Assembly (NCBI RefSeq): GCF_003316635.1
Contig: NZ_QNQP01000002.1
Span: 124,001 to 188,000, forward strand
From: Roseovarius dicentrarchi
Lineage (GTDB): Bacteria; Pseudomonadota; Alphaproteobacteria; Rhodobacterales; Rhodobacteraceae
DNA length: 64,000 nucleotides
Direction: 5' to 3'
Shown piece after piece: positions 35,118 through 47,553 of this stretch. A program made the position numbers and the translations under genes. The notes beneath the pieces were generated by a model. The model did no database searches and was not told the origin of the DNA. It was given only the letters and a program-made list of their open reading frames with translations. Numbering within the stretch: the stretch's first letter is position 1; every line of letters begins with the position of its first letter.

Positions 35118-36694
35118 CTCCGATATTCGGGCACGCGTTCATCCAGCAGGAAACGTGCAGGGTCATTGCCGATGCGGCGCACCAGTCGTTCCAGCGACTG
35201 GACCAGCGTGCGTGCCTCGCCGCTGAGGCGGCCCAGCTCGTTCAGGCCGTTGCCGGTGAAATTGCGGATGCCGGGGGCGGCGTCCGCGGTGATCCTTTGC
35301 ACCTGCGCGACGACATTGTCGGCGCGGGAAATCAGGCCGCGCAGATCCGCGGTGATCTGCGGCAGGTCGTCCGACACCTGCTGCGCTGCGGTGCCGATCC
35401 GGCCTGTTGCCGCGCGGATGTCGGCCGTCGCCGCGTTGACGGCGGTGCGGGTGTCATTTGCCAGCGGGTCGAGCCGGTCGGTAAATCCGGCCAGATCGCG
35501 CGCTACCTGGTCGATGGCGGCGGAGGCGGTCGACACCGCGCCGCGAATATCGCTGACCACGGCCGGAACGTCGGTGTCGATCACCGTTTCAATGCCGGCG
35601 ATTGTGGACTTGGCCCCTGCCAGCACCTCTCGCGCGTCTGCCACCATCAGCGTGCCGTCCCCGGCCACCAGCGTATTGACGCTGTTCGAGGCGGTCGTGA
35701 TCGCCTCGAAACCTGTGCTGGCATCGGCCAGCGTCGTCTCAAGCTCGGTCAGGCGGGCGTTCAGCAAGGTTGCTGTCTGATCGAATCCGTCCAGCGTTCC
35801 GGCGGTGCGCTGCGATATGTCGGTTACCGCCGTGTTCAGCGCGGTGATGGTTTCGGAAATCTGCGCCGCAATGCCCGGCACCTGATCGCGCATCAGCGTT
35901 TCAGCCTCGGCAAAGGCGGCGCCGGCGCTGTCGATGGCGGCGCTGGAATTGCCGATCACCTCGTTTGCGGTATCAAAGGCGCCGGTGGCGGAGCTGAGGG
36001 TCCGGTCCACATTGGCCAGCGTTTCCTCGGCCGCGGCGCCCAGCGTTTCCAACCGTTCGCTAAAGCCGGAGATTTGCTGCGTCGCTTCGGATACGGTTTT
36101 GGTAATGCTGGAGAAATCGGTCAGCGCGCTTTCCAGACCGCCCGACGCGGTGCTGAGATTGGTCAGGATATTTTGCACCAGCGCCTGATTTTCCGGCCCT
36201 GCGATGACCTGAAACCGCTTGAGCAGATCGGTTGCCTCGGCAATCAGGTCCGGCGCATCCTCGACCAGCTGCTGCACGGTCGAGCGGCGCGACGGGATGA
36301 TCGGCGGGGTGCCGTCATCGGAGGTCAGCGGTGCCGCCTCGCCGCCCTTGCTGCTGAGCGAGATGTAGGCCACCCCCGTCACACCTGATGAGCTGAGCTG
36401 CGCGACGGTGTTTTCATTCACAGGCGTTTCGGCGTCCACTTCGATGCCGACATACACTTTGGAGGGGTCGGGCTCGTAAATATACAGCTCGATCACGCGG
36501 CCCACGTTGATGCCGTTGAACACCACGTCGCCCGAGGTGGGCAGGCCCGATACATCCTCGAACAAAATGCCGTATTGCGAATATTGGCGGTCCAGCTGAA
36601 CCGATGACAACCATATGGCAAACACCAGACTGCCGATGATGCCCAGCAGGGTAAATGCGCCGATCAGGATAAAATTCGCACGGGTTTCCATCAC
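35114..36694 (-). CDS. mlaD: MCE/MlaD-family substrate-binding protein
   Basis: 526 residues. A membrane anchor (FILIGAFTLLGIIGSLVFAI) is followed by one MCE domain (about 38-120: YGILFEDVSGLPTSGDVVFN, GINVGRVIELYI, VGIEVDAETPVNENTVAQL). The remaining 380 residues are low-complexity alpha-helical coiled-coil rich in Ala/Thr/Asp, as in large single-MCE proteins. It should bind lipids in the periplasm and connect the permease to outer-membrane components. Overlaps the ATPase gene by 4 bases. Confidence 0.9.
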   Translation of the reverse strand: MMETRANFILIGAFTLLGIIGSLVFAIWLSSVQLDRQYSQYGILFEDVSGLPTSGDVVFNGINVGRVIELYIYEPDPSKVYVGIEVDAETPVNENTVAQLSSSGVTGVAYISLSSKGGEAAPLTSDDGTPPIIPSRRSTVQQLVEDAPDLIAEATDLLKRFQVIAGPENQALVQNILTNLSTASGGLESALTDFSSITKTVSEATQQISGFSERLETLGAAAEETLANVDRTLSSATGAFDTANEVIGNSSAAIDSAGAAFAEAETLMRDQVPGIAAQISETITALNTAVTDISQRTAGTLDGFDQTATLLNARLTELETTLADASTGFEAITTASNSVNTLVAGDGTLMVADAREVLAGAKSTIAGIETVIDTDVPAVVSDIRGAVSTASAAIDQVARDLAGFTDRLDPLANDTRTAVNAATADIRAATGRIGTAAQQVSDDLPQITADLRGLISRADNVVAQVQRITADAAPGIRNFTGNGLNELGRLSGEARTLVQSLERLVRRIGNDPARFLLDERVPEYRR

Positions 36695-37506
36695 TGCACC
36701 TTTTCATCGTTGTTCTGATTGCCGCCGCTCAGCGCAGCGCGCGCGCGGGGACCGTGGAAATATTCATGCACCCACGGGTGATCTACCTTCAGCATTTCCT
36801 GCATGGTGCCGACAGCCAGCACCTTTTTTTCCGCCAGCACGGCGACACGGTCGCAGATTGCGTGCAGCGAATCCAGATCATGCGTGACCAGAAAAACCGT
36901 CAGGCCCAATGCGGCCTGCAACTGCCGGATCAGCGTGTCGAACGCTGCGGCGCCGATGGGGTCCAGCCCTGCGGTCGGCTCGTCCAGGAACACGATTTCG
37001 GGGTCCAGCGCAATGGCGCGGGCGAATCCGGCGCGTTTGCGCATGCCGCCCGACAGCTCGGACGGGAATTTGGTCTGCGCGTTTTGTTGCAGGCCGACCA
37101 TGCGCACCTTGATGCCGGCCAGCGTTTCGCGCAGGTCATCGGGCAGATCCAGCTGCTCGCGCATCGGCGCCTCGACGTTCTGGCGCACGGTCAGCGATGA
37201 AAACAGCGCCCCGTCCTGAAACATCACGCCCCAGCGGCGGCGCAGCGCGCGGTATTCCTCGGGCGAGGTGCCGGTGACGTTTTCGCCGAACACCTCGATC
37301 GTGCCTGCATCGGGCGTCAGAAGGCCGACAATCTGTTGCAGCAGCACCGATTTTCCGGTGCCGGAGCCGCCGACAATGCCGATAATCTCGCCCCGGCGCA
37401 CGTCCAGATCCAGACCCTCATGCACCACATGGCTGCCAAAGGCCTTGCCCAGTCCCCGCACCTTGATGATCGGCGGCTCTGAGGTTTGATCGGTCTTGTC
37501 CATCAT
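36691..37506 (-). CDS. mlaF: MlaF-type ABC transporter ATP-binding protein
   Basis: 271 residues with Walker A GGSGTGKSVLLQQI, a signature ELSGGMRKRAGFARA, Walker B IVFLDEPTAGLDPI and switch histidine in VFLVTHDLDSL. The long insertion around ENVTGTSPEEYRALRRRWG is typical of the MlaF/Ttg2A group. It overlaps both neighbours by 4 bases and powers lipid transport by the MlaE permease. Confidence 0.93.
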   Translation of the reverse strand: MMDKTDQTSEPPIIKVRGLGKAFGSHVVHEGLDLDVRRGEIIGIVGGSGTGKSVLLQQIVGLLTPDAGTIEVFGENVTGTSPEEYRALRRRWGVMFQDGALFSSLTVRQNVEAPMREQLDLPDDLRETLAGIKVRMVGLQQNAQTKFPSELSGGMRKRAGFARAIALDPEIVFLDEPTAGLDPIGAAAFDTLIRQLQAALGLTVFLVTHDLDSLHAICDRVAVLAEKKVLAVGTMQEMLKVDHPWVHEYFHGPRARAALSGGNQNNDEKVQ

Positions 37507-38630
37507 ATTCCCACCAGCGCGAAGACCACCGAAAACAGCGCGTCCGCCACGATCACCATAAAGATCGACAGAACAACCGATGTCGATGTCAGCCGCCCAA
37601 GCGATTCCGCGTTGCCGCCCACCTTCAGCCCCTCATAGCAGCCGATGATCCCGATGATCAGCGCAAAGAACGGCGCCTTGATCATGCCGACCAGAAAGTG
37701 CCAGACATCCGTGTTGCTGACCAGCCGCGCCTGAAACACCGATGGCGAAACGCCCAGTTCGATCCACGACATCAGCGCGCCGCCGACCAGACCGGAAATG
37801 TCGGAAATCAGGCCCAGCACGGGCAGCATCAGCATCAGCGCCAGAACCCGCGGCACAACCAGAATGTCAATCGGATCAAGGCCAAGGGTGCGCATCGCGT
37901 CCACCTCTTCGCGCATTTTCATGGACCCGATCGCGGCGGTATAGGCGGACCCGGACCGCCCCGCGACGACGATGGAGGTCAGCAGGATCCCCAGCTCGCG
38001 CAGGACGGAAATGGCGATCAGGTCGACCACGAACACCTCTGCGCCGAACTGGCGCAGCTGGACCGAGCCCTGAAACGCCAGCACCACCCCGATCAGGAAC
38101 GACATCAGCGCCACGATGGGAATCGCGTTCCAGCCAACCTCCTGCATGTGATGCACCAGCGATGTCATGCGCAGGCGGCGCGGGCGGATCACCATCAGTC
38201 CCAGCGCCGCCATCACCTGCCCCAGAAAACTGGTCAGCTCTACCGCAACGTGGCCCGCCGACACCGCGCGGCGCCCCAGCGCCTCCAGCCGGTCGGTCAG
38301 GCTGCGGCGTTTGCTGTCGCCTTCGTCGTCGGGGGGCATATTGCGGCGCACGGTTTCCAGCAGCTGGTGCTGCGCGTCGTTTGCGCCGGTGATTTCCACA
38401 TCCCCCGCGCCATTGGCCAGCCGGGCCTGCATATCCACAACATACCACGCGCCGGCAGTGTCCAGATGCCGGACCTGGCTGATATCAATGACCTGCGCGC
38501 CCTCGTGCGTCCGCGACAGCGTGTCGATATTTTCGATCACCAGACTGCCCGACAGCATCAGCGTGCCACCTGAAACCTGCGCTTCGGGCGGATGTCTGGT
38601 GCTGTTATCTGCGCCCGGATCGCTGATCAT
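37503..38630 (-). CDS. mlaE: MlaE-type permease with fused N-terminal STAS (MlaB-like) domain
   Basis: 375 residues. Residues ~20-110 form a STAS domain (GGTLMLSGSLVIENIDTL, VIDISQVRHLDTAGAWYVVD). From about 135 on is the permease: HMQEVGWNAIPIVALMSFLI, AFQGSVQLRQFGAEVFV, GRSGSAYTAAIGSMKMREEVD and the C-terminal membrane segments. A stand-alone MlaB is therefore not needed. It is the first gene of the operon mlaE-mlaF-mlaD-lipoprotein, which moves phospholipid or similar lipids between the inner and outer membranes. Confidence 0.9.
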   Translation of the reverse strand: MISDPGADNSTRHPPEAQVSGGTLMLSGSLVIENIDTLSRTHEGAQVIDISQVRHLDTAGAWYVVDMQARLANGAGDVEITGANDAQHQLLETVRRNMPPDDEGDSKRRSLTDRLEALGRRAVSAGHVAVELTSFLGQVMAALGLMVIRPRRLRMTSLVHHMQEVGWNAIPIVALMSFLIGVVLAFQGSVQLRQFGAEVFVVDLIAISVLRELGILLTSIVVAGRSGSAYTAAIGSMKMREEVDAMRTLGLDPIDILVVPRVLALMLMLPVLGLISDISGLVGGALMSWIELGVSPSVFQARLVSNTDVWHFLVGMIKAPFFALIIGIIGCYEGLKVGGNAESLGRLTSTSVVLSIFMVIVADALFSVVFALVGI

Positions 38631-38816
38631 GTGGACACTCCCATTTGCCGTGCCACCCTTCTACACAATTGACAAATCAATACCACAGGACAAAATCGGC
38701 TGAAATCCGCCTGTCGCTGCTGTGCCGGCGCACTTTGGCGTGCGGATCGCATAGGTTGTGCGCGGGGCATTTTCCAAATGCCGTTCTGGCGGCATTTTCA
38801 CATAAGGGGCTTTGAT

Positions 38817-39554
38817 ATGACAACCCGCATTACCCCGGCGATTGTGTCCCGGCATCTGCCCGGCACATTGCAATCCATGCTGGCCGGTGATGGCGCGTTC
38901 AAGCCGCGCCGCGCCCCGCGCGGCACCATCATGGTACGTGAAAACGACAGGGCCGATCATTCCATCCTGCTGCTGAACGGCTGGATATCCCTGTCGAAAA
39001 CGCTGCCGTCGGGGGATGTGCAGATCATCGACCTGATGCTGCCCGGCGATTTCGCGCTGGTCGGCACGCAGATGGTGCCCGTCGCCGCCGCCACGATGGA
39101 GGCGCTGAGCGATGTTGAATATATCCTGATCGGGCCGGAGCAGGCGAATGGGCCCAGCGCCGCGTCGGCCACGCTGCGCCACGTTCTGGCGGCCTGCATC
39201 CTGACCACGCAATCGCGCACCTCCGAGCTGCTTTTGCGGCTGGGGCGCGGCACGGCAGCGAACCGGATCGCCTATGCGCTGCTTGAGGTGTTCATCCGGC
39301 TTCAGGCCGTCGGTCTGGTCAAGGGCACCCGGTTTGAATTTCCCATCACGCAGCAGAAGTTCGGCGAATTCACCGGCATGACGAATGTGCATGTCTGCCG
39401 CACCCTGCGCCGGTTCGAAACCGAGGGCCTGATCGGCCACCCCGACCACCAGAGTATCGAGCTGCTGAATCTGCCCGCGCTGTGCGCCCTGGCCGATATC
39501 GACCTGACATTGCTGCGGCAGGAAATTCTGATGCGCTGGCCTGTCCCTGCCTGA
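38817..39554 (+). CDS. Crp/Fnr-family transcriptional regulator
   Basis: 245 residues: an N-terminal cyclic-nucleotide-binding fold (RGTIMVRENDRADHSILLLN, GDVQIIDLMLPGDFALVG) and a C-terminal Crp-type helix-turn-helix (FPITQQKFGEFTGMTNVHVC). No N-terminal cysteine cluster for an Fe-S cluster is present, so it is not a typical oxygen-sensing Fnr. The start at 38817 has AAGGGG seven bases upstream. Its neighbours are the CBS protein and the N-ATPase operon, convergent with it, and the Mla operon, divergent from it. It may control the arc/N-ATPase genes (inference). Confidence 0.88.
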   Translation: MTTRITPAIVSRHLPGTLQSMLAGDGAFKPRRAPRGTIMVRENDRADHSILLLNGWISLSKTLPSGDVQIIDLMLPGDFALVGTQMVPVAAATMEALSDVEYILIGPEQANGPSAASATLRHVLAACILTTQSRTSELLLRLGRGTAANRIAYALLEVFIRLQAVGLVKGTRFEFPITQQKFGEFTGMTNVHVCRTLRRFETEGLIGHPDHQSIELLNLPALCALADIDLTLLRQEILMRWPVPA

Positions 39555-39574
39555 GCCGTGCCGGCCTGAACCGG

Positions 39575-39991
39575 TCATCGACATTCGACGATCTCGCCCA
39601 GCCCCTGACCGGCCAGTTCCTCGCTGGCGTCGCGGGCGATATCGCCCAGTGACAGCATCCCGACCAGACACCCGGCGGCATCGCAGACAATCAGCCGCCT
39701 GATCTGGCGCGCGCCCATCAGGCGGGCCGCGTCGAGCACGGACTGATCGGCGCGGCAGGTGATGACCGGGCAGGTCATCACTGTGCGCACCGCGCGGTCC
39801 GACACCCGGCCCAGATCCGACAACAGCCGGATGACCAGATCACGGTCCGTCAGGATGCCGACCGGCACGCGGTCCTTGCAAACCGGCAAAACGCCGATGT
39901 CGCGGTCTGCCATCAATGCCGCTGCCGCCCGGATGGACGTGCGCGGGCCGATGGCGGTAACACGGGTTTGCATGATGTGACTGACCAGCAT
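39575..39991 (-). CDS. CBS-domain-pair protein
   Basis: 138 residues made of two CBS domains: MLVSHIMQTRVTAIGPRTSI ... DIGVLPVCKDRVPVGILTDRD and TVMTCPVITCRADQSVLDAA ... IRRLIVCDAAGCLVGMLSLG. CBS pairs bind adenine nucleotides and act as energy sensors. The start is set by a GGGAGGGG site just before the ATG at 39991. It lies 47 bases after the last N-ATPase gene on the same strand, so it is probably co-transcribed, which fits sensing of ATP levels. Confidence 0.88.
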   Translation of the reverse strand: MLVSHIMQTRVTAIGPRTSIRAAAALMADRDIGVLPVCKDRVPVGILTDRDLVIRLLSDLGRVSDRAVRTVMTCPVITCRADQSVLDAARLMGARQIRRLIVCDAAGCLVGMLSLGDIARDASEELAGQGLGEIVECR

Positions 39992-40038
39992 GGCCCCTCC
40001 CTGCATGACACCCGTGCGCCTGAATGATGTCGCGCGCG

Positions 40039-40953
40039 TCATGCTAATGGTCCTCGTTCCTGTGTGCGTCTTTGCCGTTTGGCGCGACCTTTCAGCGCCT
40101 CGAACCCGGTGATCACGTCCAGCAGTTCGATGGTGATCTCGCTCTGGCGGACGGACCGGGTTTCCGCCTTCAGCTCCTCCAGATTTTCGTCGACGGATTG
40201 TTCCGCCTGCTGCATCCGGGCAAGGCGCGCGGCATTTTCCGTCACCAGCGCCTCGGCGGCGGCGCGGGTCAGCGTGGCAAAGACCAGATTGCGCACAAGC
40301 GCCGCCAGCAGATCGGGCGCGGGCATTGAAAATTGCGGCAGGCTGCGCGATGCCCATGGCCGCTGCGCCAGTGCCGCCAGCATATCCGGGTCCAGCGGCA
40401 GCAGCCCCTGCGCCACGGGCGCGTGGGTGCCATGCGCGCCGCGCTGGGCATAGATCAGCGCCGCCGCCAGATCGCCCGACGGGGCCTGCGCGCGCAGCCG
40501 GTCCAGCCGCGTGACCAGCTGGCCCGCCAGCCGGATCAACCCATCGGTGTTGGCCGGCGGCAACAGCGTGGCGGCGGGCGTGATGCCCTCGCCGCTCAGC
40601 GCGTCCTGCATCTGCGCACCGACGCAGATGATCTGCGCGTTGTCGGCAAACGGATGGCGCACCACCTCGCGCGCCAGCAGCTCGTTATAGTTGCCGCACA
40701 GCCCGTGGTCCGAGCCCATAACGATCAGCACGCGCTGCGGGTTCTGCGCCTGCTCCTGTCCCAGCGGTCCGTGACAGCGCAGAAAGGCATGCAACCCGTC
40801 CAGCACCGTATCGCGCCAGACGTCGATCGCCTCGGCGGCGCGCTCGTACGGGGCGGCGTTGATCGCTGACATCGTTTTCATCGTGCGCACGATGCTGCGG
40901 ATGCTTTGCATCGTGCCGGTGCGCCGGGTCAGCCGTTCAAGCGTCTGGGCCAT
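40039..40953 (-). CDS. atpG: N-ATPase gamma subunit
   Basis: 304 residues. The N-terminal [20 protein letters not shown] and a central [14 protein letters not shown] block are those of the rotary gamma subunit, and the C-terminal [19 protein letters not shown] matches the long helix. It would turn inside the alpha3-beta3 head. It is the last gene of the operon; no delta subunit gene is present, as in other N-ATPases. Overlaps atpA by 17 bases. Confidence 0.9.
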   Translation of the reverse strand: MAQTLERLTRRTGTMQSIRSIVRTMKTMSAINAAPYERAAEAIDVWRDTVLDGLHAFLRCHGPLGQEQAQNPQRVLIVMGSDHGLCGNYNELLAREVVRHPFADNAQIICVGAQMQDALSGEGITPAATLLPPANTDGLIRLAGQLVTRLDRLRAQAPSGDLAAALIYAQRGAHGTHAPVAQGLLPLDPDMLAALAQRPWASRSLPQFSMPAPDLLAALVRNLVFATLTRAAAEALVTENAARLARMQQAEQSVDENLEELKAETRSVRQSEITIELLDVITGFEALKGRAKRQRRTQERGPLA

Positions 40954-42445
40954 GGCCAGCCTCCTTCAGTGCCGCGCCCGCAGCCGCGATGATGCGGGCG
41001 CGATCGGCGTCGCTCAGGCTGGCGCCGGAGGCGATGAGATCCGCCGTCTGGTTATCATTGGCGCGGATATCGGCACGGATCGCCGCCATCGCGGCAGCGG
41101 TCTGCGCCTCGCTCAGGCCGTCCAGCAGGCCGTCCATCGCGGCCAGAAGAACCGCCAGCTGCGCATCGGCCGCCATCGGGTCGCGCTCGGGCTGGCGCAG
41201 GGCGCCGCGCACGGCGGCACCGCGCGCCAGACGGGCGCGGGTGCCTTCATCCAGCCGCGTGCCGAAACGGGCGAACTCCTCCAGCTCCTCGAATTGCGAC
41301 AGGGTCACGCGCAGATTGCCCGCCACCTCGCGGAAGGCGCGCGCCTGCGCCTTGCCGCCGACGCGGCTGACCGACACGCCCAGATCGACCGCCGGAAACT
41401 GGTTGCGGCGCACCAGCCGCGGCGACAGGTAGATCTGCCCGTCGGTGATCGAAATCAGGTTGGTCGGGATATAGGCCGACAGGTTTTCCGCCTGCGTCTC
41501 CACCACCGGCAGCGCGGTGATCGACCCGCCCCCGGCGTGATCGGCAAACTGCCCGGCCCGCTCCAGCAGGCGCGCATGGACGTAGAAGATATCGCCGGGA
41601 AATGCCTCGCGCCCCGGCGGGCGGCGCAGAAGCAGCGACAGCTCGCGATAGGAATGGGCATGATGCGTCAGATCGTCGAAGATGAGGACGACATCGCTGC
41701 CATCCTCGGCCAGTTCCTCGGCCATCGACATCGCGGCATAGGGCGCGACATAGCTCAGGCCCGGCGCCTCCTCGTCGCCGGCGGTGAGGATGATTGTACG
41801 CTCCATCATGCCGCCATCGCGGATGGCGCCGATGACCTTGGCCACCGCATCACCGCGCTGGCCAATGGCGCAGTAGATGCACAGAACGCCGGTATCCTTC
41901 TGGTTCAGGATGGTGTCGACGGCAATCGAGGTCTTGCCGGTCTGCCGGTCCCCGATGATCAGCTCGCGCTGGCCAAGCCCCACCGGCACGGCGGCGTCAA
42001 TCGCCTTCAGCCCCGTCGCCAGCGGACGCGCCACCGGCGCGCGGCTGAGGATGTCGGGTGCCTCCATCTCGATCGGGCGCGTCTTGCCTGTGTCGGGCAT
42101 CGCGCCGCCGTCGCGCGGGCGGCCCAGCGCATCAAGCGTGCGGCCCAAAAGCGCGCGGCCCACCGGCACCGCCACCACCCGGCCCGTGCGCCGCACATCG
42201 CTGCCCGGCACCACATGGGCGGCCTGCCCCAGCAGCACGACGCCCAGATGCCCCTCTTCCAGATCGAACACCACGCCCATCAGCCCGGCGCCGAAATCCA
42301 GCATCTCATCCACCAGCGCGCGGGCAAGGCCGGTGACGATGGCGATGCCGTCGCCGACCTCGGTCACCTGCCCGATCTCGCTGAGTTCGGGCGCGGGCGC
42401 GGGCGCGTCCAGCAGGGTCTGCAGCAGGGTCATGTTATGCGGCAT
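40937..42445 (-). CDS. atpA: N-ATPase alpha subunit
   Basis: 502 residues with the nucleotide-binding loop [17 protein letters not shown] near residue 165 and the conserved [20 protein letters not shown]. The N-terminal beta-barrel and C-terminal helical domain are complete. It forms the non-catalytic sites of the F1 head. Overlaps atpF and atpG by several bases. Compared with housekeeping AtpA it is the alternate (N-type) form by operon context. Confidence 0.93.
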   Translation of the reverse strand: MPHNMTLLQTLLDAPAPAPELSEIGQVTEVGDGIAIVTGLARALVDEMLDFGAGLMGVVFDLEEGHLGVVLLGQAAHVVPGSDVRRTGRVVAVPVGRALLGRTLDALGRPRDGGAMPDTGKTRPIEMEAPDILSRAPVARPLATGLKAIDAAVPVGLGQRELIIGDRQTGKTSIAVDTILNQKDTGVLCIYCAIGQRGDAVAKVIGAIRDGGMMERTIILTAGDEEAPGLSYVAPYAAMSMAEELAEDGSDVVLIFDDLTHHAHSYRELSLLLRRPPGREAFPGDIFYVHARLLERAGQFADHAGGGSITALPVVETQAENLSAYIPTNLISITDGQIYLSPRLVRRNQFPAVDLGVSVSRVGGKAQARAFREVAGNLRVTLSQFEELEEFARFGTRLDEGTRARLARGAAVRGALRQPERDPMAADAQLAVLLAAMDGLLDGLSEAQTAAAMAAIRADIRANDNQTADLIASGASLSDADRARIIAAAGAALKEAGHGPDA

Positions 42446-43193
42446 CCGGCACCCCCCGCGCCTTGTGTGCGTCCTCCAGCATGGATTGCAGCCCGTCTGT
42501 ATAGCTGGCCACGGTCCAGCCCAGCTGCGCGCCGCCGACGCGCAGGATCAGGCCCGGCGATTGATCGGCATCGGTTTGAAACCGCACGGTTATGTCCGGC
42601 AGTGCCTCCCGGATCTGCTGCGCCAACTGCGTTTGCAGGTCTTCGGGCAAGGCGTCCTGCGTGGTCACGATGGCCTCGGGGCTGTCCCCTGCCGCCTCGG
42701 CCAGATCGACGGCCATGGCGGGCAGGCGTCCGGCGGCGCGGGCGACGATGCGCTGCTCCAGCGCCTCGCCCGACAGATCATTCAGCGCCTTGCGCAGCAG
42801 GGCGACCAGCGCCGACGCGCCCCGCAGTTCCAGATCGGCGGCAAAACGGCACGCCTCGTCCGCGCGGGCGGCCTCGCGGGCGGCCTGCTCGGCCTCCAGC
42901 CGCTCGCGTGCGCCGGACAGCAGCGCATCGCGCTCGGCCTCGGCCTCGTCCCTTACTTCGGCCAGCACGCCTTCGCGGCCCGCTTTGAGGCGGGCAATCT
43001 CGGCCTCATGGCGCGCCTCGGCCTCTTCGGCCTGCGCGCGGATGCGGCCTGCCTCCTCCATGCGCTGTTTGATCTGCTGCTCGCGTGCGTCGATCCCGTC
43101 CAGAATGGGCCGGTAAAGAAACCGTTTGAGCAGCCACACCAGCACCAGAAAATTGGCGATCTGCGCGGCAACCGTGATCCAGTCGATCGACAT
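42435..43193 (-). CDS. atpF: N-ATPase b subunit (F0 stator)
   Basis: 252 residues, longer than a normal b subunit. It begins with a membrane anchor ([19 protein letters not shown]), runs as a charged coiled coil ([40 protein letters not shown]) and ends in a globular region that probably replaces the missing delta subunit ([20 protein letters not shown]). The start at 43193 gives 2 bases between genes. It fits the alternate F0 subunit B family. Confidence 0.88.
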   Translation of the reverse strand: MSIDWITVAAQIANFLVLVWLLKRFLYRPILDGIDAREQQIKQRMEEAGRIRAQAEEAEARHEAEIARLKAGREGVLAEVRDEAEAERDALLSGARERLEAEQAAREAARADEACRFAADLELRGASALVALLRKALNDLSGEALEQRIVARAAGRLPAMAVDLAEAAGDSPEAIVTTQDALPEDLQTQLAQQIREALPDITVRFQTDADQSPGLILRVGGAQLGWTVASYTDGLQSMLEDAHKARGVPDAA

Positions 43194-43195
43194 TT

Positions 43196-43492
43196 TCAGC
43201 CACCTGCCCCGGTCTGAACCGCCTCTAGCGCCGCATTCCAGAACGGGTTCGCAAACAGCAGGATCATCGCGACGACAAAGCAGTAGATGGCGGTGGATTC
43301 GATCATCGCAAGGCTGACAAACAGCGTGCGCGACAGGGTGGCGCCCGCATCGGGCTGCTGCGCGATGGCGCTGAGGGCGGCGGCCGCCGCGCGCCCCTCG
43401 CCCAAGGCAGGGCCAAGCGCGCCGAAGGCAACGGTCAGCCCGGCGGTAAAGATCGAAACCGAGGCGATGATGGCAAGGTAAAGTTCGGTCAT
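43196..43492 (-). CDS. atpE: N-ATPase c subunit (rotor ring, Na+-type site)
   Basis: 98 residues forming two membrane helices. Helix 1 holds ALGPALGEGRAAA with glutamate 32, and helix 2 holds IESTAIYCFVV with E65, S66, T67 and Y70. These numbers line up with the Na+ ligands of the Ilyobacter tartaricus ring (Q32, E65, S66, T67, Y70). Glutamate in place of Q32 gives the two-carboxylate version seen in N-ATPase-like rotors. It predicts Na+ transport, although the ion cannot be proved from sequence alone. The start overlaps the atpB stop (ATGA). Confidence 0.92.
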   Translation of the reverse strand: MTELYLAIIASVSIFTAGLTVAFGALGPALGEGRAAAAALSAIAQQPDAGATLSRTLFVSLAMIESTAIYCFVVAMILLFANPFWNAALEAVQTGAGG

Positions 43493-44181
43493 GTCTGCTC
43501 CTGTTCGTTGGGCGCGTCCGGCGCTGCGGTGGCCGATGAGATGTAGACGGTGGCAAGAATGGCAAAGATGTAGGCCTGAATGACCCCGGTCAGCAGGCCC
43601 AGCATGTCCATCACCACCGGGAAGAAAAACGGCGCGACACCCAGAAGGATCGCGGCAATCACCGCGCCGCTCATCACGTTGCCGTAAAGGCGGATCGCCA
43701 GCGAAATGCCGCGCGACACCTCGCCGATGATGTTGAAGGGTAGCATGATGATGCTGGGCTCCATGTAGCTGTGCAGATAGCCGCCCAACCCCCGACTGCC
43801 GATACCGAACAGCGGCACCGCGACCAGCACCGACAGCGCAAGGCCGGCCGTGATGGATAGCGACGCAGTCGGCGGCTGCCAGCCCGGCACGATGGCCAGC
43901 ATGTTGGAGGTGATGATGAACAAAAACAGCGTACCCGAAAAATACAGCAGGCGGCGGTCGGGCTGCGCGCTGATCTCGTCAATCTGGCCCTGAATGGTCA
44001 GCACGATCGCCTCCAGCACGGTGCGCCAGCGGTTGGGCGGCACGTCCGGGCGCAGGTTCCATGTGACGATCACCGAGGCGCCCGTCAGAATCGCCATCAC
44101 CGCCCAGGTAAAGACGATGGTGGCATTTACGCCATAGCCTGCAATGGTAAACACGATCATCTCGTCAGGGGTCAGTTGCAT
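43489..44181 (-). CDS. atpB: N-ATPase a subunit
   Basis: 230 residues with five hydrophobic segments and the stator arginine region EVSRGISLAIRLYGNVMSG, the family hallmark. It supplies the ion channel opposite the c ring. The ATG at 44181 overlaps atpR by 10 bases; the reading frame extends upstream with no start signal and was not used. Confidence 0.9.
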   Translation of the reverse strand: MQLTPDEMIVFTIAGYGVNATIVFTWAVMAILTGASVIVTWNLRPDVPPNRWRTVLEAIVLTIQGQIDEISAQPDRRLLYFSGTLFLFIITSNMLAIVPGWQPPTASLSITAGLALSVLVAVPLFGIGSRGLGGYLHSYMEPSIIMLPFNIIGEVSRGISLAIRLYGNVMSGAVIAAILLGVAPFFFPVVMDMLGLLTGVIQAYIFAILATVYISSATAAPDAPNEQEQT

Positions 44182-44477
44182 TCCGGCCCTCCCTCCAGGT
44201 CGTCCGGGCGCATGGCCGCCACAAGGAAGAAGCGCAGGATCAGAAATGCGGCAGCAAACCCTACCAGTGCGGCGACGCCCAGTTGCGCGATGCCCCAGCC
44301 CGCCGCCAGCAGCAGCGCGATACGGATGGCCGACGATGCCAGCAGGATGGACCCGGCTCGGTGGCGCCGCAGTGCCAGCCGGACCCCCCAGGCAAGCCCC
44401 GCGAAATACAGCGCGCCCGCGCCGGTCCCGGCCAAAAGGCCCAGCGCGAACGCGGTCCAGTTCACATCCCAGATCAT
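44172..44477 (-). CDS. atpR: N-ATPase subunit AtpR
   Basis: 101 residues with three hydrophobic segments (FALGLLAGTGAGALYFAGLAWG, LASSAIRIALLLAAGWGIAQ, LVGFAAAFLILRFFLVAAM). AtpR is found only in N-ATPase operons and is thought to help in c-ring assembly. Overlaps atpQ by 4 bases and atpB by 10 bases. Confidence 0.86.
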   Translation of the reverse strand: MIWDVNWTAFALGLLAGTGAGALYFAGLAWGVRLALRRHRAGSILLASSAIRIALLLAAGWGIAQLGVAALVGFAAAFLILRFFLVAAMRPDDLEGGPECN

Positions 44478-44751
44478 TCGCCCTTCTCCTTTTCAATCCA
44501 CGCCCATGCCAGCGCGGCGCCAATGACAACCCCGCCAAGGATCAGCGCGATGGTCCACGAAAACTCCTGCGGATAGGCCCGGTCGAGCCAGAGGCCCAGA
44601 AACGTGCCGCCCACTGTCGGCACCGCGACGGACCACCCTATGACGCCAAAGACGCCGATACCGCGCAGCGGGCTGGGGCCGGGATTGTCGCGCGCCGCCT
44701 GTTTGCGCGCGGCGCTGCGGCCAATCGGGCCGGTATCCTTGCGTTTTTCGC

Positions 44752-44755
<4 letters not shown>
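44474..44755 (-). CDS. atpQ: N-ATPase subunit AtpQ (AtpI/AtpZ-like)
   Basis: 93 residues: a basic N-terminus (SAARKQAARDN) then two helices (IGVFGVIGWSVAVPTVGGTF and ALILGGVVIGAALAWAWIEK). This fits the small AtpQ protein of N-ATPase operons, related to AtpZ. Overlaps atpC and atpR by 4 bases each. Confidence 0.84.
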
Positions 44756-47550
<2,795 letters not shown>

Positions 47551-47553
47551 ATC

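Noticed and set aside
38669..38680. TTGACAAATCAA as an Fnr site upstream of the mla operon and the Crp/Fnr gene
   Set aside because: The half sites are only 2 bases apart instead of 4, so it does not fit the Crp/Fnr site geometry.
40859..42988. A 709-codon frame opposite atpA
   Set aside because: Antisense shadow of the alpha subunit gene in a GC-rich genome.
43489..44538. A longer 349-codon atpB
   Set aside because: The extra 119 N-terminal residues lie antiparallel to no signal and overlap atpR and atpQ codons; the family start is at 44181.
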